NCBI RefSeq assembly: GCF_001078055.1 | Contig: NZ_CP010777.1 | Location: 2,316,408 to 2,380,407 of the forward strand | DNA: 64,000 bases | Reading direction: 5' to 3' | Source: Rufibacter radiotolerans | GTDB taxonomy: Bacteria; Bacteroidota; Bacteroidia; Cytophagales; Hymenobacteraceae | Part shown: piece after piece, positions 9,205 to 17,010 of the stretch | Position numbering within the stretch: position 1 is the first letter of the stretch | How the letters are laid out: every line of letters begins with the position of its first letter | Translations under genes and position numbers: made by a program | Notes under the pieces: model-generated | The model's database searches: none | The model's input: the letters and a program-made list of their open reading frames with translations, nothing else | Told to the model about the DNA's origin: nothing

Positions 9205-9963
9205 ATGAAGAGATTTTTTGCCTTACTCTGTTACCTGGTCACGCTTACCGCCCATGCCCAGAAACTAACCCCCGCCGACCGTATGAAAACAAACGGCGGA
9301 AAGCTGGTTATCCAGCCGGTCATGCACGCCTCACTGGTACTGCAGTGGAACGCAAAAACCATTTGGGTAGACCCCTCGGGCGGCGCGAACTTATACACCG
9401 GACTTAACAGTCCGCATATCATCCTTCTCACCGATATTCACGGCGACCATATGGACCTGAAAACCCTGGAGGCCCTCCCTATCCACAACGCAAAGATCAT
9501 CGCGCCGCAGGCCGTCATTGACAAACTGCCCGCCAGAATGAAAGCCCAGGCCATGGCCTTGAACAACGGCGATAAAATGGAAGTGATGGATATACATATC
9601 AAGGCCCTGCCCATGTACAACCTGCCCGAAACCGCAGATTCCCGGCACCCCAAAGGAAGAGGCAATGGGTACGTTTTATCCATCGGCACCAAGAAAGTCT
9701 ATATCTCCGGAGACACCGAGGACATACCGGAAATGCGCGACCTGGATGATATAGACGTGGCCTTTGTCTGCATGAATCTTCCCTTTACCATGGATGTGGA
9801 CCAGGCCGCCGACGCGGTGCTGAATTTCAAGCCAAAGGTGGTCTACCCCTACCATTACCGGGGCCAGAAAGGCTTGAGTGACGTAAACGCTTTCAAAGCC
9901 AAAGTGGAAGCCAAGAACCGCAAGATTGAGGTGCGGCTAAGGAATTGGTATCCGGCGCTGTAG
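9205..9963 (+). CDS. Exported metallo-beta-lactamase-fold hydrolase
   Basis: 252 residues with a signal peptide (MKRFFALLCYLVTLTAHAQ). It belongs to the UlaG-like branch of the MBL fold: the metal motif reads LLTDIHGDHMD, where the usual first His of HxHxDH is Asp, followed by GRGNGYVL, the SGDTED strand supplying a metal Asp, and the C-terminal PYHYRG His. Relatives hydrolyse phosphodiester or ester bonds; the substrate is unknown. The gene has its own strong terminator (9976-10025) and appears monocistronic. Confidence 0.8.
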   Translation: MKRFFALLCYLVTLTAHAQKLTPADRMKTNGGKLVIQPVMHASLVLQWNAKTIWVDPSGGANLYTGLNSPHIILLTDIHGDHMDLKTLEALPIHNAKIIAPQAVIDKLPARMKAQAMALNNGDKMEVMDIHIKALPMYNLPETADSRHPKGRGNGYVLSIGTKKVYISGDTEDIPEMRDLDDIDVAFVCMNLPFTMDVDQAADAVLNFKPKVVYPYHYRGQKGLSDVNAFKAKVEAKNRKIEVRLRNWYPAL

Positions 9964-9975
9964 CAAAAAAATTTA

Positions 9976-10025
9976 CCCACAAAAAAAGCCTTACAGAATT
10001 GGTTCTGTAAGGCTTTTTTTGTGGG
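9976..10025. terminator. Strong terminator after the MBL-fold gene
   Basis: Perfect 21-bp stem (9976-9996 with 10005-10025), CCCACAAAAAAAGCCTTACA and its inverse, 8-base loop and an internal T7 run. Its near symmetry suggests it also ends the convergent minus-strand gene that stops at 10046. Confidence 0.9.
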
Positions 10026-10045
10026 CTGACGTTTTGGTGCCCTTC

Positions 10046-10417
10046 TTAGATACGGCTGCCGGTTTCATCACCGGGTTCTGTCTCTTTAGCGCCCAAGGGT
10101 TGCTCAGAAGACCTGATTCCATTGCCTCCCTCCCCAGAGACGCCCTGGTGGCTGCCTTCGCTGGCAAATCCGGGCCCCTGGTTGCTGGACTCGTTGCTGT
10201 CAGGGTTGTTGCTGCCGTAGCCGGTCACCTCATTGCCCTGTATGTGCAGGTTTTCCAGGCGGTCTTTCTGGTCATTGCGCTCGGTTTCCCCGCCCAGGCC
10301 TATGTTGCGTTTAGCCGATGGGTCTGGTTTGTTGCCCGGGGCATTGCGCTGGTGGTAATCATCATTCACGCTGTTGGGTCTCCCCGGTCTATCGTTTTCT
10401 TCGTCTGTAGTAGCCAT
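10046..10417 (-). CDS. Small hydrophilic protein of unknown function
   Basis: 123 residues from the ATG at 10417 (MATTDEENDRPGRPNSV). The frame extends up to 10507, but that part overlaps a non-coding stretch and looks artificial. The protein is very rich in Asn, Gly, Asp, Glu and Ser, has no hydrophobic segment and no cysteine, and is probably disordered. I do not recognise a family. It reads away from the small lipoprotein gene upstream on the same strand and could be co-expressed with it. The evidence for translation is the length of the frame and its clean start, so confidence is moderate. Confidence 0.5.
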   Translation of the reverse strand: MATTDEENDRPGRPNSVNDDYHQRNAPGNKPDPSAKRNIGLGGETERNDQKDRLENLHIQGNEVTGYGSNNPDSNESSNQGPGFASEGSHQGVSGEGGNGIRSSEQPLGAKETEPGDETGSRI

Positions 10418-10515
10418 GTCAAAAGTGGTTAGTTGTGGTATAGGTACGCAGAGGACCACAGGCAGGTTAGCCAAGCCTGCCTTTCGCGCAGACGAATAGC
10501 GGAACACCTAAACCA

Positions 10516-10549
10516 AAAAGGGACGCCTGCTCGTTGCAGGCGCCCCTTT
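10516..10549 (-). terminator. Terminator of the small lipoprotein gene
   Basis: Stem GCAGGCGCCCC / GGGACGCCTGC with one mismatch, 5-base loop, and a T5 run on the minus strand. Confidence 0.8.
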
Positions 10550-10566
10550 CAGAAACTATAGATGGC

Positions 10567-10908
10567 TTAGTGCTTTTTGCCTTTTCCTTTGCTCTTTCCT
10601 TTACCGTTGCTTTTGGAATTGCTTTCAGAGGTGCGGTACACCACGTTTCCGGCTTTCTTCTGTTGCCCCGGGGCATAGGCTTTGGCCGACTGGTCACCGT
10701 ATACTTTCTTGGCCTGGCCCGGAGGCATGCCTTGGGTAGACGTTCTACTGCCCGGGAACAAGATGCCTGGGATATCTGAAGTCCGCTGACTTCTGGTACC
10801 AGTGCCCGATGGGTACCGGGAGCTGCTGGTCTTTCTGGAGCTGGAACAGCTGGCGGCCGTGATCACTACCAAGACCAACACAAATAACTGTAATAATTGC
10901 TTTTTCAT
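10567..10908 (-). CDS. Small lipoprotein with PPGQAKKVYG motif
   Basis: 113 residues from the ATG at 10908 (MKKQLLQLFVLVLVVITAASC). The lipobox gives Cys21. A Ser/Arg/Thr-rich linker leads to PPGQAKKVYGDQSAKAYAPG, a motif shared by small Bacteroidota lipoproteins, some of which databases name 'quinol oxidase subunit 4' without experimental support. The tail is Lys/Gly/Ser-rich (GKGKSKGKGKKH) and strongly basic. An oxidase role cannot be inferred here. The hydrophilic-protein gene lies downstream. Confidence 0.65.
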   Translation of the reverse strand: MKKQLLQLFVLVLVVITAASCSSSRKTSSSRYPSGTGTRSQRTSDIPGILFPGSRTSTQGMPPGQAKKVYGDQSAKAYAPGQQKKAGNVVYRTSESNSKSNGKGKSKGKGKKH

Positions 10909-11283
10909 GGGTTCAGCATTAGGGGACAAAAAATCTCTTATCATGCGGCAGCAAGTATGAAGCCAGAAATGGAACTTTCTCTATATATTTCCTTCAGCAG
11001 GTGATTTATCTTTGGAAGATGATAAAACACCCTGCCATATTCAAAAAAAGAAAAAACTTCAATATGTCTTTTTACAGACGCTGGCTCTACATAAGCGGCG
11101 CAAGTTACATCATATTTTTTTGAAGCAGTCTGCCGGGCATCAAGGAATTTTTAAATTTTAGGCAGTTGCTTCAGCTTCCTGATTTAAGGCTAAAACGGGA
11201 AAAACACCCCATAAACGGAGAATAGCCAAAATCTTGGGAAAATGGTATATTAGCTGAACCAAGCTAAACAAACAATTCATCTT
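10909..11283. other. Intergenic leader of the S9 peptidase gene
   Basis: 375 bases, divergent promoter region. It contains one degenerate 36-bp palindrome (11181-11216). A TATATTAG at 11246-11253 resembles a -7 box but has no TTG at a suitable distance. No gene seen. Confidence 0.5.
11181..11216. repeat. 36-bp dispersed palindrome (copy 4, degenerate)
   Basis: GATTTAAGGCTAAAAC, centre GGGA, AAAACACCCCATAAAC. The length is kept but the left arm has decayed. Confidence 0.5.
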
Positions 11284-13755
11284 ATGCAGATAAACGTTAT
11301 TTCAAGGCGCTCCCGGGCGGCTGTCTTGTTCCTGGCACTGGGCCTGGGCACGCCGGCGGCCATGGGGCAAACGGGCAAAGACCTGAACGTGGCCTACCAG
11401 CGTCCCGCTGAATCTATTGCCAAACTGATTGAGGCACCGGCCACCCCATCGGTGAGTTTTGACTCCAAAGGCGAATGGATGCTGCTCATGGAGCGGCCCG
11501 GCTATCCTTCTATTGAGGAAGTAGCCGCCCCCGAGGCCCGCATTGGCGGCCTCAGGATCAACCCTGCGGTGAACGGTTCCAGCCGGGGCTCGTCTTTCAC
11601 CAACCTCACCCTGAAGAAGGTTAACGGCGGCCAGGAAATGAAAATCCAGGGGCTGCCGCAGAACGCCAAAATCACAGACGTTACCTGGTCCCCAGACGAG
11701 AAACAGGTGGCCTTCCTGAACACGGTAGCCAACGGTATTGAGCTTTGGGTTTTGAATGTGCAGGACCGCTCCGCGCGCAAACTTACCACTGTCACCGTGA
11801 ATGACGCCTACGGCAACGCCTTCACCTGGACCCCAGACAGCAAATCCCTGCTGGTGAAACTGGTGGACTCCAAACGGGGCGTGGCCCCCAAAACCAATAG
11901 CACGCCGGTTGGGCCGGTCATCCAGGAAAACCTGGGCCGCACCGCCCCCTCCCGCACCTACCAGGATCTTTTGCGCAACCGCCAGGACGAAGCGCTCTTT
12001 GACTACCTTCTTACAGGGCAACTGGTGCAGGTTTCTTTAGACGGAGCTACCCAGACCAACATAGGCGGGACCGGCATTTACCGTTCGTTCAGCTTCTCGC
12101 CAGACGGCCAGTATTTGTTGGTAGCCACCACCCAACGTCCTTACTCCTACCTGGTGCCCGCTAGCCTGTTCCCCTACACGGTGCAGGTCTGGGACCGCCA
12201 GGGCAAAATGGTGAAGCAGATTGCAGACATTCCACTGGGCGAAAACATTCCTACGGGCTTTAACGCCGTGGCCACTGGCCCCAGAAACGTGGCTTGGCGC
12301 GCAGACCAGCCCGCCAGCCTGTACTGGGTAGAGGCACAGGACGGCGGCGATGACAAGAAAGAGGTTCCGGTAAGGGACATAGTCTACACCCAGGTGGCGC
12401 CGTTCTCAGACAAACCCGTAGCCCTGGTAGGTACCAAGCTCCGCTATAGTGGCATTACTTGGGGGGCCAATGACATGGCACTGGTGACCGAGCGCTGGTG
12501 GAAAACCCGCCAGGAGCGCCGCTTACTGGTAAAGCCCAGCAAACCGGGCGCCACACCGGTCGTGCTGGTGGAGCGTTCGTATGAAGACCTGTACAATGAC
12601 CCTGGCACGCCGGTCATGACCAAAAACCAATACGGCCGCCAGGTACTCATGACCGATAAGTCTGGCCAAAACCTGTATATGATCAGCCAAGGGGGCTCGC
12701 CGCAGGGGAACCGCCCGTTTCTGAGTAAGTTTAACCTGGTCACTAAAAAAGAAGACATTCTATGGCGTTCTGAGGCTCCGTACTATGAGCGGCCTATTGA
12801 CGTGCTGGACCCGCAGAAAGGCATTTTCATCACCCTGCGTGAGTCAGAGAATGACCCGCCCAACTACTTCAAGCGGACCGTGGGTTCCAAGAAACTGACG
12901 GCCGTGACCAAGTTCCCGCATCCGGCCCCCGATCTGATTGGGGTAGACAAGCAGTTGCTTACCTACAAGCGCAATGATGGCGTAACCCTTACTGCCACTT
13001 TGTACACGCCCAAAGGCTACAAGAAAGAGCAAGGCCGCCTGCCTATGCTCATGTGGGCGTACCCCAGGGAGTTCAAAGACGCCGCCACGGCCGGCCAGGT
13101 AAAAACCTCGCCGTATGAGTTCACCCGCATCAACTACGGTTCGCCCTTGTTCTGGGTAACCCGCGGCTATGCCGTGCTGGACCGCACTGATATTCCGATT
13201 GTAGGCGAAGGCACCGCAGAACCCAATGACACCTACGTGGAGCAATTGGTGGCCAGCGCCAAAGCCGCCATAGACGAGGTAGCCAAGATGGGCATTGCCG
13301 ACCCTAACCGCGTAGCCGTGGGTGGTCACTCTTATGGGGCCTTCATGACCGCCAACCTGCTGGCGCACTCTAACCTGTTTGCCGCGGGTATCGCGCGCAG
13401 CGGGGCATATAACCGTACCTTAACGCCGTTCGGGTTCCAGGCAGAGGAGCGTACCTTCTGGGAAGCCCCGGAAGTGTACGCCAAGATGTCGCCGTTCAAT
13501 TATGCCAACAAGATAAAGACGCCTATTCTGTTGATCCATGGCGAGGCCGATAACAACTCCGGCACCTTCCCTATCCAGAGTGAGCGTTTCTATAATGCCT
13601 TGAAAGGCCACGGCGCCACCACCCGTTACGTGGTCTTGCCCGCTGAGAGCCATGGCTACGGGGCCAAGGAATCTGTTATGCACATGCTCTGGGAAATGGA
13701 CCAGTGGCTGGAGAAATACGTGAAAAACAAACCACAGCCGCAGAGCATGCGCTAA
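11284..13755 (+). CDS. Secreted S9 family prolyl-oligopeptidase-type peptidase
   Basis: 823 residues. A signal peptide (residues 1-29, ending PAAMGQ) is followed by an N-terminal beta-propeller with WSPDEK- and FSPDGQ-type blades, then the alpha/beta-hydrolase catalytic domain from about residue 570. The triad is Ser683 in GGHSYGAFM, Asp756 in HGEADNNSGT and His790 in ESHGYGAKES. The closest described group is the glutamyl endopeptidase/acylaminoacyl-peptidase branch. It probably cleaves peptides in the periplasm. It stands alone, with its terminator at 13768-13806. Confidence 0.92.
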   Translation: MQINVISRRSRAAVLFLALGLGTPAAMGQTGKDLNVAYQRPAESIAKLIEAPATPSVSFDSKGEWMLLMERPGYPSIEEVAAPEARIGGLRINPAVNGSSRGSSFTNLTLKKVNGGQEMKIQGLPQNAKITDVTWSPDEKQVAFLNTVANGIELWVLNVQDRSARKLTTVTVNDAYGNAFTWTPDSKSLLVKLVDSKRGVAPKTNSTPVGPVIQENLGRTAPSRTYQDLLRNRQDEALFDYLLTGQLVQVSLDGATQTNIGGTGIYRSFSFSPDGQYLLVATTQRPYSYLVPASLFPYTVQVWDRQGKMVKQIADIPLGENIPTGFNAVATGPRNVAWRADQPASLYWVEAQDGGDDKKEVPVRDIVYTQVAPFSDKPVALVGTKLRYSGITWGANDMALVTERWWKTRQERRLLVKPSKPGATPVVLVERSYEDLYNDPGTPVMTKNQYGRQVLMTDKSGQNLYMISQGGSPQGNRPFLSKFNLVTKKEDILWRSEAPYYERPIDVLDPQKGIFITLRESENDPPNYFKRTVGSKKLTAVTKFPHPAPDLIGVDKQLLTYKRNDGVTLTATLYTPKGYKKEQGRLPMLMWAYPREFKDAATAGQVKTSPYEFTRINYGSPLFWVTRGYAVLDRTDIPIVGEGTAEPNDTYVEQLVASAKAAIDEVAKMGIADPNRVAVGGHSYGAFMTANLLAHSNLFAAGIARSGAYNRTLTPFGFQAEERTFWEAPEVYAKMSPFNYANKIKTPILLIHGEADNNSGTFPIQSERFYNALKGHGATTRYVVLPAESHGYGAKESVMHMLWEMDQWLEKYVKNKPQPQSMR

Positions 13756-13767
13756 GCGGCTGCCACC

Positions 13768-13806
13768 AAAAAAAGAGGGCTCCCCAACCAGGAGCCCTCT
13801 TTTTTT
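13768..13806. terminator. Terminator after the S9 peptidase
   Basis: Perfect 16-bp stem AAAAAAAGAGGGCTCC and its inverse, 7-base loop, T7 tail. The A7/T7 flanks make it usable on both strands. Confidence 0.92.
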
Positions 13807-13876
13807 GTCTATTCTGGTTGGTATCCAGCTTATTCTTAAATCGCCGCGCACCTTCACCATCAACAATAGTTGTTCT

Positions 13877-13912
13877 GTTTTGGGCTTGTTTTCCGGAAAA
13901 CAGGCTCAAAAC
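13877..13912. repeat. 36-bp dispersed palindrome (copy 5)
   Basis: GTTTTGGGCTTGTTTT, centre CCGG, AAAACAGGCTCAAAAC. Between the convergent S9 peptidase and reductase genes. Confidence 0.9.
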
Positions 13913-13930
13913 AGTTTTTTCCCTGCCGCC

Positions 13931-14977
13931 TTATAACACCTGTAGCACCACATCACCCCCAACGGGGTATCCCACACAGGTGAGGGTTAATCCCCGGGCC
14001 ACTTCCCTATCGGAGAGCACTTCATTGTAAGACATCCAGACTTTCCCTTGCAGGCATTGGGCCGCGCAACTTCCGCATTTGCCGGTCTCACAGCTGTAGG
14101 GCAAAAAGATCTTTGCTTTTCTGGCTGCCTGCAGAATAGTGTCCGGGAACTGCACTTGCAGCGGGTAGGCCTGCTTTTTGTATAACAGCGTGACTTGGTG
14201 CCGGCGCGTATCTGGCGGCTCTACCTTCAGGGTAACTTTGACGCTGTTAAAATTCTCCTGCCTGATATTTTCCAGCGGCACCTTCAATTCCCGAAGGCCA
14301 TACACGCACAACCGCCGGTAACTTTCGGGCCCGCAGATATAACATAATATTTCAGATAAAAGCACCACTGCGTATTGGGAAACTAATTCCTCCAGCAGCG
14401 ACTTGTGCAGCCGGGCCTGGTCAAGCCGGGGGTTGGTACTGAACAGGTAATGAATCACCAGGCGCTCGGGGAATCGCTCTGCCAGAGCATCTAGTTGCTG
14501 TTTAAAAATGGTATCCTGGGGGCTATGGTTACTGTACACCAGCACCGCTGCCATGGAAGGATAGCCGAAGAGCACGGTTTTCAGCAGAGAAAAAATGGGT
14601 GTGATGCCACTGCCTGCCGCCCAGAAAAACACTTGCCCAAACCGCTCTTCCGCCTCCGGCGGAAGGGTAAAAAATCCGCCCGCCCCAATGGTAAGCACCT
14701 CATCCCCTACCTTGGCGTGGTCTATCAGTTGCCGGGACAGCACCCCGTTGGCAATGCGCTTCACCCCTATGCTCAGGGGTTCCTGCAACACAGGCGAAGA
14801 AGTGATAGAATAGGACCTTCGCACCTCCTGCTCCCCTTTCAGGACCACCAGTGTGAGGTATTGCCCTGGCTGGTACACAATGCTTTCTGCCTCTTCTCCG
14901 CCAAAAACAAACGTCTTCACGCCAGGGACTTCCTCCTTGATCTGTGTGATGGTTAGGGTCTGAAACGAAGTACTCAT
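13931..14977 (-). CDS. Flavin- and 2Fe-2S-containing NAD(P)H oxidoreductase (PaaE/HCP-reductase-like)
   Basis: 348 residues from the ATG at 14977; another ATG five codons earlier (14992) is possible. The domain order is FAD-binding barrel with RRSYSITSSP, NAD(P)-binding domain with GSGITPIFSLL and YICGPESY, then a C-terminal plant-type ferredoxin domain with SCETGKCGSC and a fourth Cys in LTCVGYP. This layout passes electrons from NAD(P)H through FAD to an iron-sulfur cluster and a partner, as in PaaE or hybrid-cluster-protein reductases. No partner oxygenase is adjacent, so the substrate is unknown. Next to a methionine sulfoxide repair cluster, a redox role is plausible but inferred. Confidence 0.85.
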   Translation of the reverse strand: MSTSFQTLTITQIKEEVPGVKTFVFGGEEAESIVYQPGQYLTLVVLKGEQEVRRSYSITSSPVLQEPLSIGVKRIANGVLSRQLIDHAKVGDEVLTIGAGGFFTLPPEAEERFGQVFFWAAGSGITPIFSLLKTVLFGYPSMAAVLVYSNHSPQDTIFKQQLDALAERFPERLVIHYLFSTNPRLDQARLHKSLLEELVSQYAVVLLSEILCYICGPESYRRLCVYGLRELKVPLENIRQENFNSVKVTLKVEPPDTRRHQVTLLYKKQAYPLQVQFPDTILQAARKAKIFLPYSCETGKCGSCAAQCLQGKVWMSYNEVLSDREVARGLTLTCVGYPVGGDVVLQVL

Positions 14978-15088
14978 GCCAATGAAATTCATTGCTTTGG
15001 TCTCTAAACGAAGGATCTGCGGTTAGAGATAACCCGCCTTGGTAGCTTTAGGTTTTTTTGGAGCTTATCCAGTGAAATTACATCCTGC

Positions 15089-15124
15089 GTTTAAAGCCTG
15101 TTTTCCAAAAAACGGGCCCAAAAC
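15089..15124. repeat. 36-bp dispersed palindrome (copy 6)
   Basis: GTTTAAAGCCTGTTTT, centre CCAA, AAAACGGGCCCAAAAC. In the divergent gap before msrA. Confidence 0.85.
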
Positions 15125-15227
15125 CCAAGGCAAGCATAATAGGTAAACAAGGGCCTTTCACCTAACTTCACCTTGCCTTCACTAGTGTCATGTAAAGCAA
15201 AAGCGTCTATTGCCGTAAAAGGTTACC

Positions 15228-15905
15228 ATGGACCATTTACCGGAAGAAAAACGGCCAGCGGTGGATCTGGCTACCTACTCCACCTTAGAAACTGCCACCC
15301 TGGCTATGGGCTGCTTCTGGAAACCCGAAGCGCTTTTTGGTGCCCAGCCTGGCGTGGTCCGCACCCGGGTAGGCTACGCCGGGGGCACCACGCCAGACCC
15401 CACCTACCGCCATTTGGCCGAACATATGGAAACCGTACAACTGGAGTTTGACCCTTCTCAAGTAACATTTCTGGAATTACTAAGGCTGTTTTTCGCGCAC
15501 CACACCCCTACCAAAGAACCCTACAAACGGCAATACACCTCAGCTATATTTTATCACTCCCCGGAACAGGAAAAGGCAACTAAAACCGCTCTCCAGGAAG
15601 CCGAGAAGCGTTTAGAAGCACCTCTTTTTACGGAGGTGAATCCGTTCACTATTTTTTACCTGGCCGAGGAACGGCACCAGAAATGGAACCTCCGCCGCAC
15701 CCCCGATCTTTTGCAAACCTATCAGGCTATCTACCCTAAATTTGAGGACTTCAACCATTCCACTGCCGTGGCCCGGGTAAACGGGTACCTGGGCGGTTTC
15801 GAAGAGGAGCACGTTCTGATGGAGGACCTGGGCGGCCTGGGGCTTCCGTATGAGGCCCAGAATATTTTGCTGGCGCATTATCTGGCGTTGGGTAAAAACC
15901 GGTAG
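15228..15905 (+). CDS. msrA: Peptide-methionine (S)-S-oxide reductase MsrA
   Basis: 225 residues. MsrA reduces the S-epimer of methionine sulfoxide in proteins. The catalytic Cys29 is in AMGCFWKPEALF, followed by the family motifs RVGYAGG, HMETVQLEFDP and AERHQKWNLRR. No signal peptide, so it acts in the cytoplasm. The C-terminal extension (about 170-225, VARVNGYLGG) is longer than in the shortest MsrA proteins. An MsrB and a short MsrB-like protein lie 1-2 kb away on the other strand, beyond a repeat-rich gap. Confidence 0.92.
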   Translation: MDHLPEEKRPAVDLATYSTLETATLAMGCFWKPEALFGAQPGVVRTRVGYAGGTTPDPTYRHLAEHMETVQLEFDPSQVTFLELLRLFFAHHTPTKEPYKRQYTSAIFYHSPEQEKATKTALQEAEKRLEAPLFTEVNPFTIFYLAEERHQKWNLRRTPDLLQTYQAIYPKFEDFNHSTAVARVNGYLGGFEEEHVLMEDLGGLGLPYEAQNILLAHYLALGKNR

Positions 15906-15923
15906 TTGAAGAGTAGTTGTTGT

Positions 15924-15959
15924 GGTTTGGGGATGTTTTGCGAAAAACGGGCTGGAAAC
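15924..15959. repeat. 36-bp dispersed palindrome (copy 7)
   Basis: GGTTTGGGGATGTTTT, centre GCGA, AAAACGGGCTGGAAAC. Just past the msrA stop. Confidence 0.75.
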
Positions 15960-15982
15960 GGAACACTTCAAGGGTTTAAAAA

Positions 15983-16159
15983 CCAACTGGCGCGAGTCTT
16001 CAGACGCGTGGCAAAGGATGGGGTGAGTCTCCAGACTCACAGGAAACAGAATCGGAATTGCTTTTAGTCAGGAATGAGTGGATTCGCTGCTTTGCAGCGA
16101 GGGTAGTCTGGAGACTACCCGTTATCCCAAGTCACGCGTCTGAAGACCCGCGCCAGTGG
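15983..16159. repeat. 177-bp nested palindromic element
   Basis: The ends are near-perfect inverted repeats (15983-16010 and 16133-16159) containing GGCGCGAGTCTTCAGACGCG-type sequence. Inside are three more palindromes: GTGAGTCT-CC-AGACTCAC (16023-16040), CGCTGC-TTT-GCAGCG (16085-16099) and GGGTAGTCT-GG-AGACTACCC (16101-16120). There is no open reading frame and no clear target duplication, so it resembles a MITE-like or structured-RNA repeat. Confidence 0.8.
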
Positions 16160-16184
16160 ATTTTTTTCAAACGTGCTCTCCTGT

Positions 16185-16218
16185 GTAAACACCCCTCTGC
16201 GCTCCCTCAACGGGAGAG
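16185..16218. repeat. CCCC/GGGG module, copy 2 (inverted)
   Basis: GTAAACACCCC, then GCTCCCTCAACGGGAGAG: the reverse complement, with several changes, of the module at 5131-5165. Confidence 0.45.
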
Positions 16219-16242
16219 TCTGCGGTGAAGAGGTAGTATTAC

Positions 16243-16278
16243 GTTTTGAGGCTGTTTTCAGGAAAACGTCCTTAAAAC
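16243..16278. repeat. 36-bp dispersed palindrome (copy 8)
   Basis: GTTTTGAGGCTGTTTT, centre CAGG, AAAACGTCCTTAAAAC. Confidence 0.85.
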
Positions 16279-16309
16279 GCAAATCTTAAAACACGCATCT
16301 CCCGTGCTG

Positions 16310-16430
16310 TTCGGGATTTGCAATCCCGAATTTCTGAAAAGCGGATTTGCAATCCGCCGGGAACCAAGAACAAAATCGCTACCGCCGGGGATTACAAATC
16401 CCCCTTTCGGAACTTCCGGATTGCAAATCC
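16310..16430. repeat. GGATT-nnn-AATCC palindrome cluster, copy 2 (inverted)
   Basis: Four palindromes: TTCGGGATT-TGC-AATCCCGAA (16310-16330), GCGGATT-TGC-AATCCGC (16341-16357), GGGGATT-ACA-AATCCCC (16387-16403) and GGATT-GCA-AATCC (16418-16430). The spacer GGAACCAAGA and CCGCCGGGG match the reverse complement of the cluster at 5308-5410. Confidence 0.75.
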
Positions 16431-16698
16431 AGAAGAGCTGATGACCCATAGCGGCCATTCCCCAGATTCCAGTCTTTACTCCGAGCGCCTCGCTTGTGGC
16501 CCTGCAACAGCTTTACCTAAGAGTAGAAGGAAATAGTAGGCCGCAAGGGCAGTGCGAGGGGGAAAGACGGGGCCCAGCGGCCGTGAGCGCTCAAAGGGCA
16601 ACTATGAAACAATACAGCATAAGGACTCAGGCATAAGCAGAAACCACGTCAGCAAAAGCAAAACCTTTATCCCAAAATGCGTCACCCCAAAGCAGAAC

Positions 16699-17010
16699 CT
16701 AAATCAACAGAAGAGTAATAGAATCAGCATTTATGCAGTAGCGTACTTGGCTGGGAGTTCTGGCGTCTGGGAAAAGATGACCTAAATGCTGACCACAATT
16801 CTGGCATAAAAGCTGAATTCTTTCTCGGCCATAGGTATGCAATGAATGGAATTGAACGTGCTCCTCCAGATGCGCCCAAAAACTGGGGAAGCTGGTTTTG
16901 GAGTCAAATTTATGGGAAGCCGAAAACAAGGCATGGCCGCAGTGGCTGCATTGGTAAATGCCCTCTCCTGAAGATTGGGCAGCCCAATCTATGGTTCGGT
17001 TCTTAAACAT
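16699..17010 (-). CDS. Short MsrB-like (SelR domain) protein
   Basis: 103 residues from the ATG at 17010, which overlaps the stop of the upstream kinase gene in ATGTTTAA (translational coupling); a further ATG at 17031 is less likely. It keeps both zinc-binding pairs (Cys21/Cys24 in CSHCG, Cys69/Cys72 in CQNCG), the GHLFPD strand and the catalytic-position Cys92 in RYCINADS. It differs from the full MsrB at 17518-17907 by a shorter N-terminus and by SFPSFW in place of the conserved GWPSF. It could be a divergent methionine-R-sulfoxide reductase or a zinc-binding relative with another role. Confidence 0.75.
   Translation of the reverse strand: MFKNRTIDWAAQSSGEGIYQCSHCGHALFSASHKFDSKTSFPSFWAHLEEHVQFHSLHTYGRERIQLLCQNCGQHLGHLFPDARTPSQVRYCINADSITLLLI

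Larger units (their letters stand above)
15906..16698. other. Repeat-rich intergenic gap 2
   Basis: About 790 bases without a credible gene. In order: a 36-bp palindrome (15924-15959), a 177-bp nested palindromic element (15983-16159), a CCCC/GGGG module (16185-16218), a second 36-bp palindrome (16243-16278), a GGATT-AATCC cluster (16310-16430), and a G-rich stretch at about 16480-16600 with imperfect inverse matches (CCTCGC...; GTGCGAGG) that may be the remnant of another repeat. Confidence 0.8.

Noticed and set aside
16318..16785. Open frames of 66-77 codons in repeat gap 2
   Set aside because: They run through the palindrome clusters and G-rich repeat DNA, with no domain or start signal.
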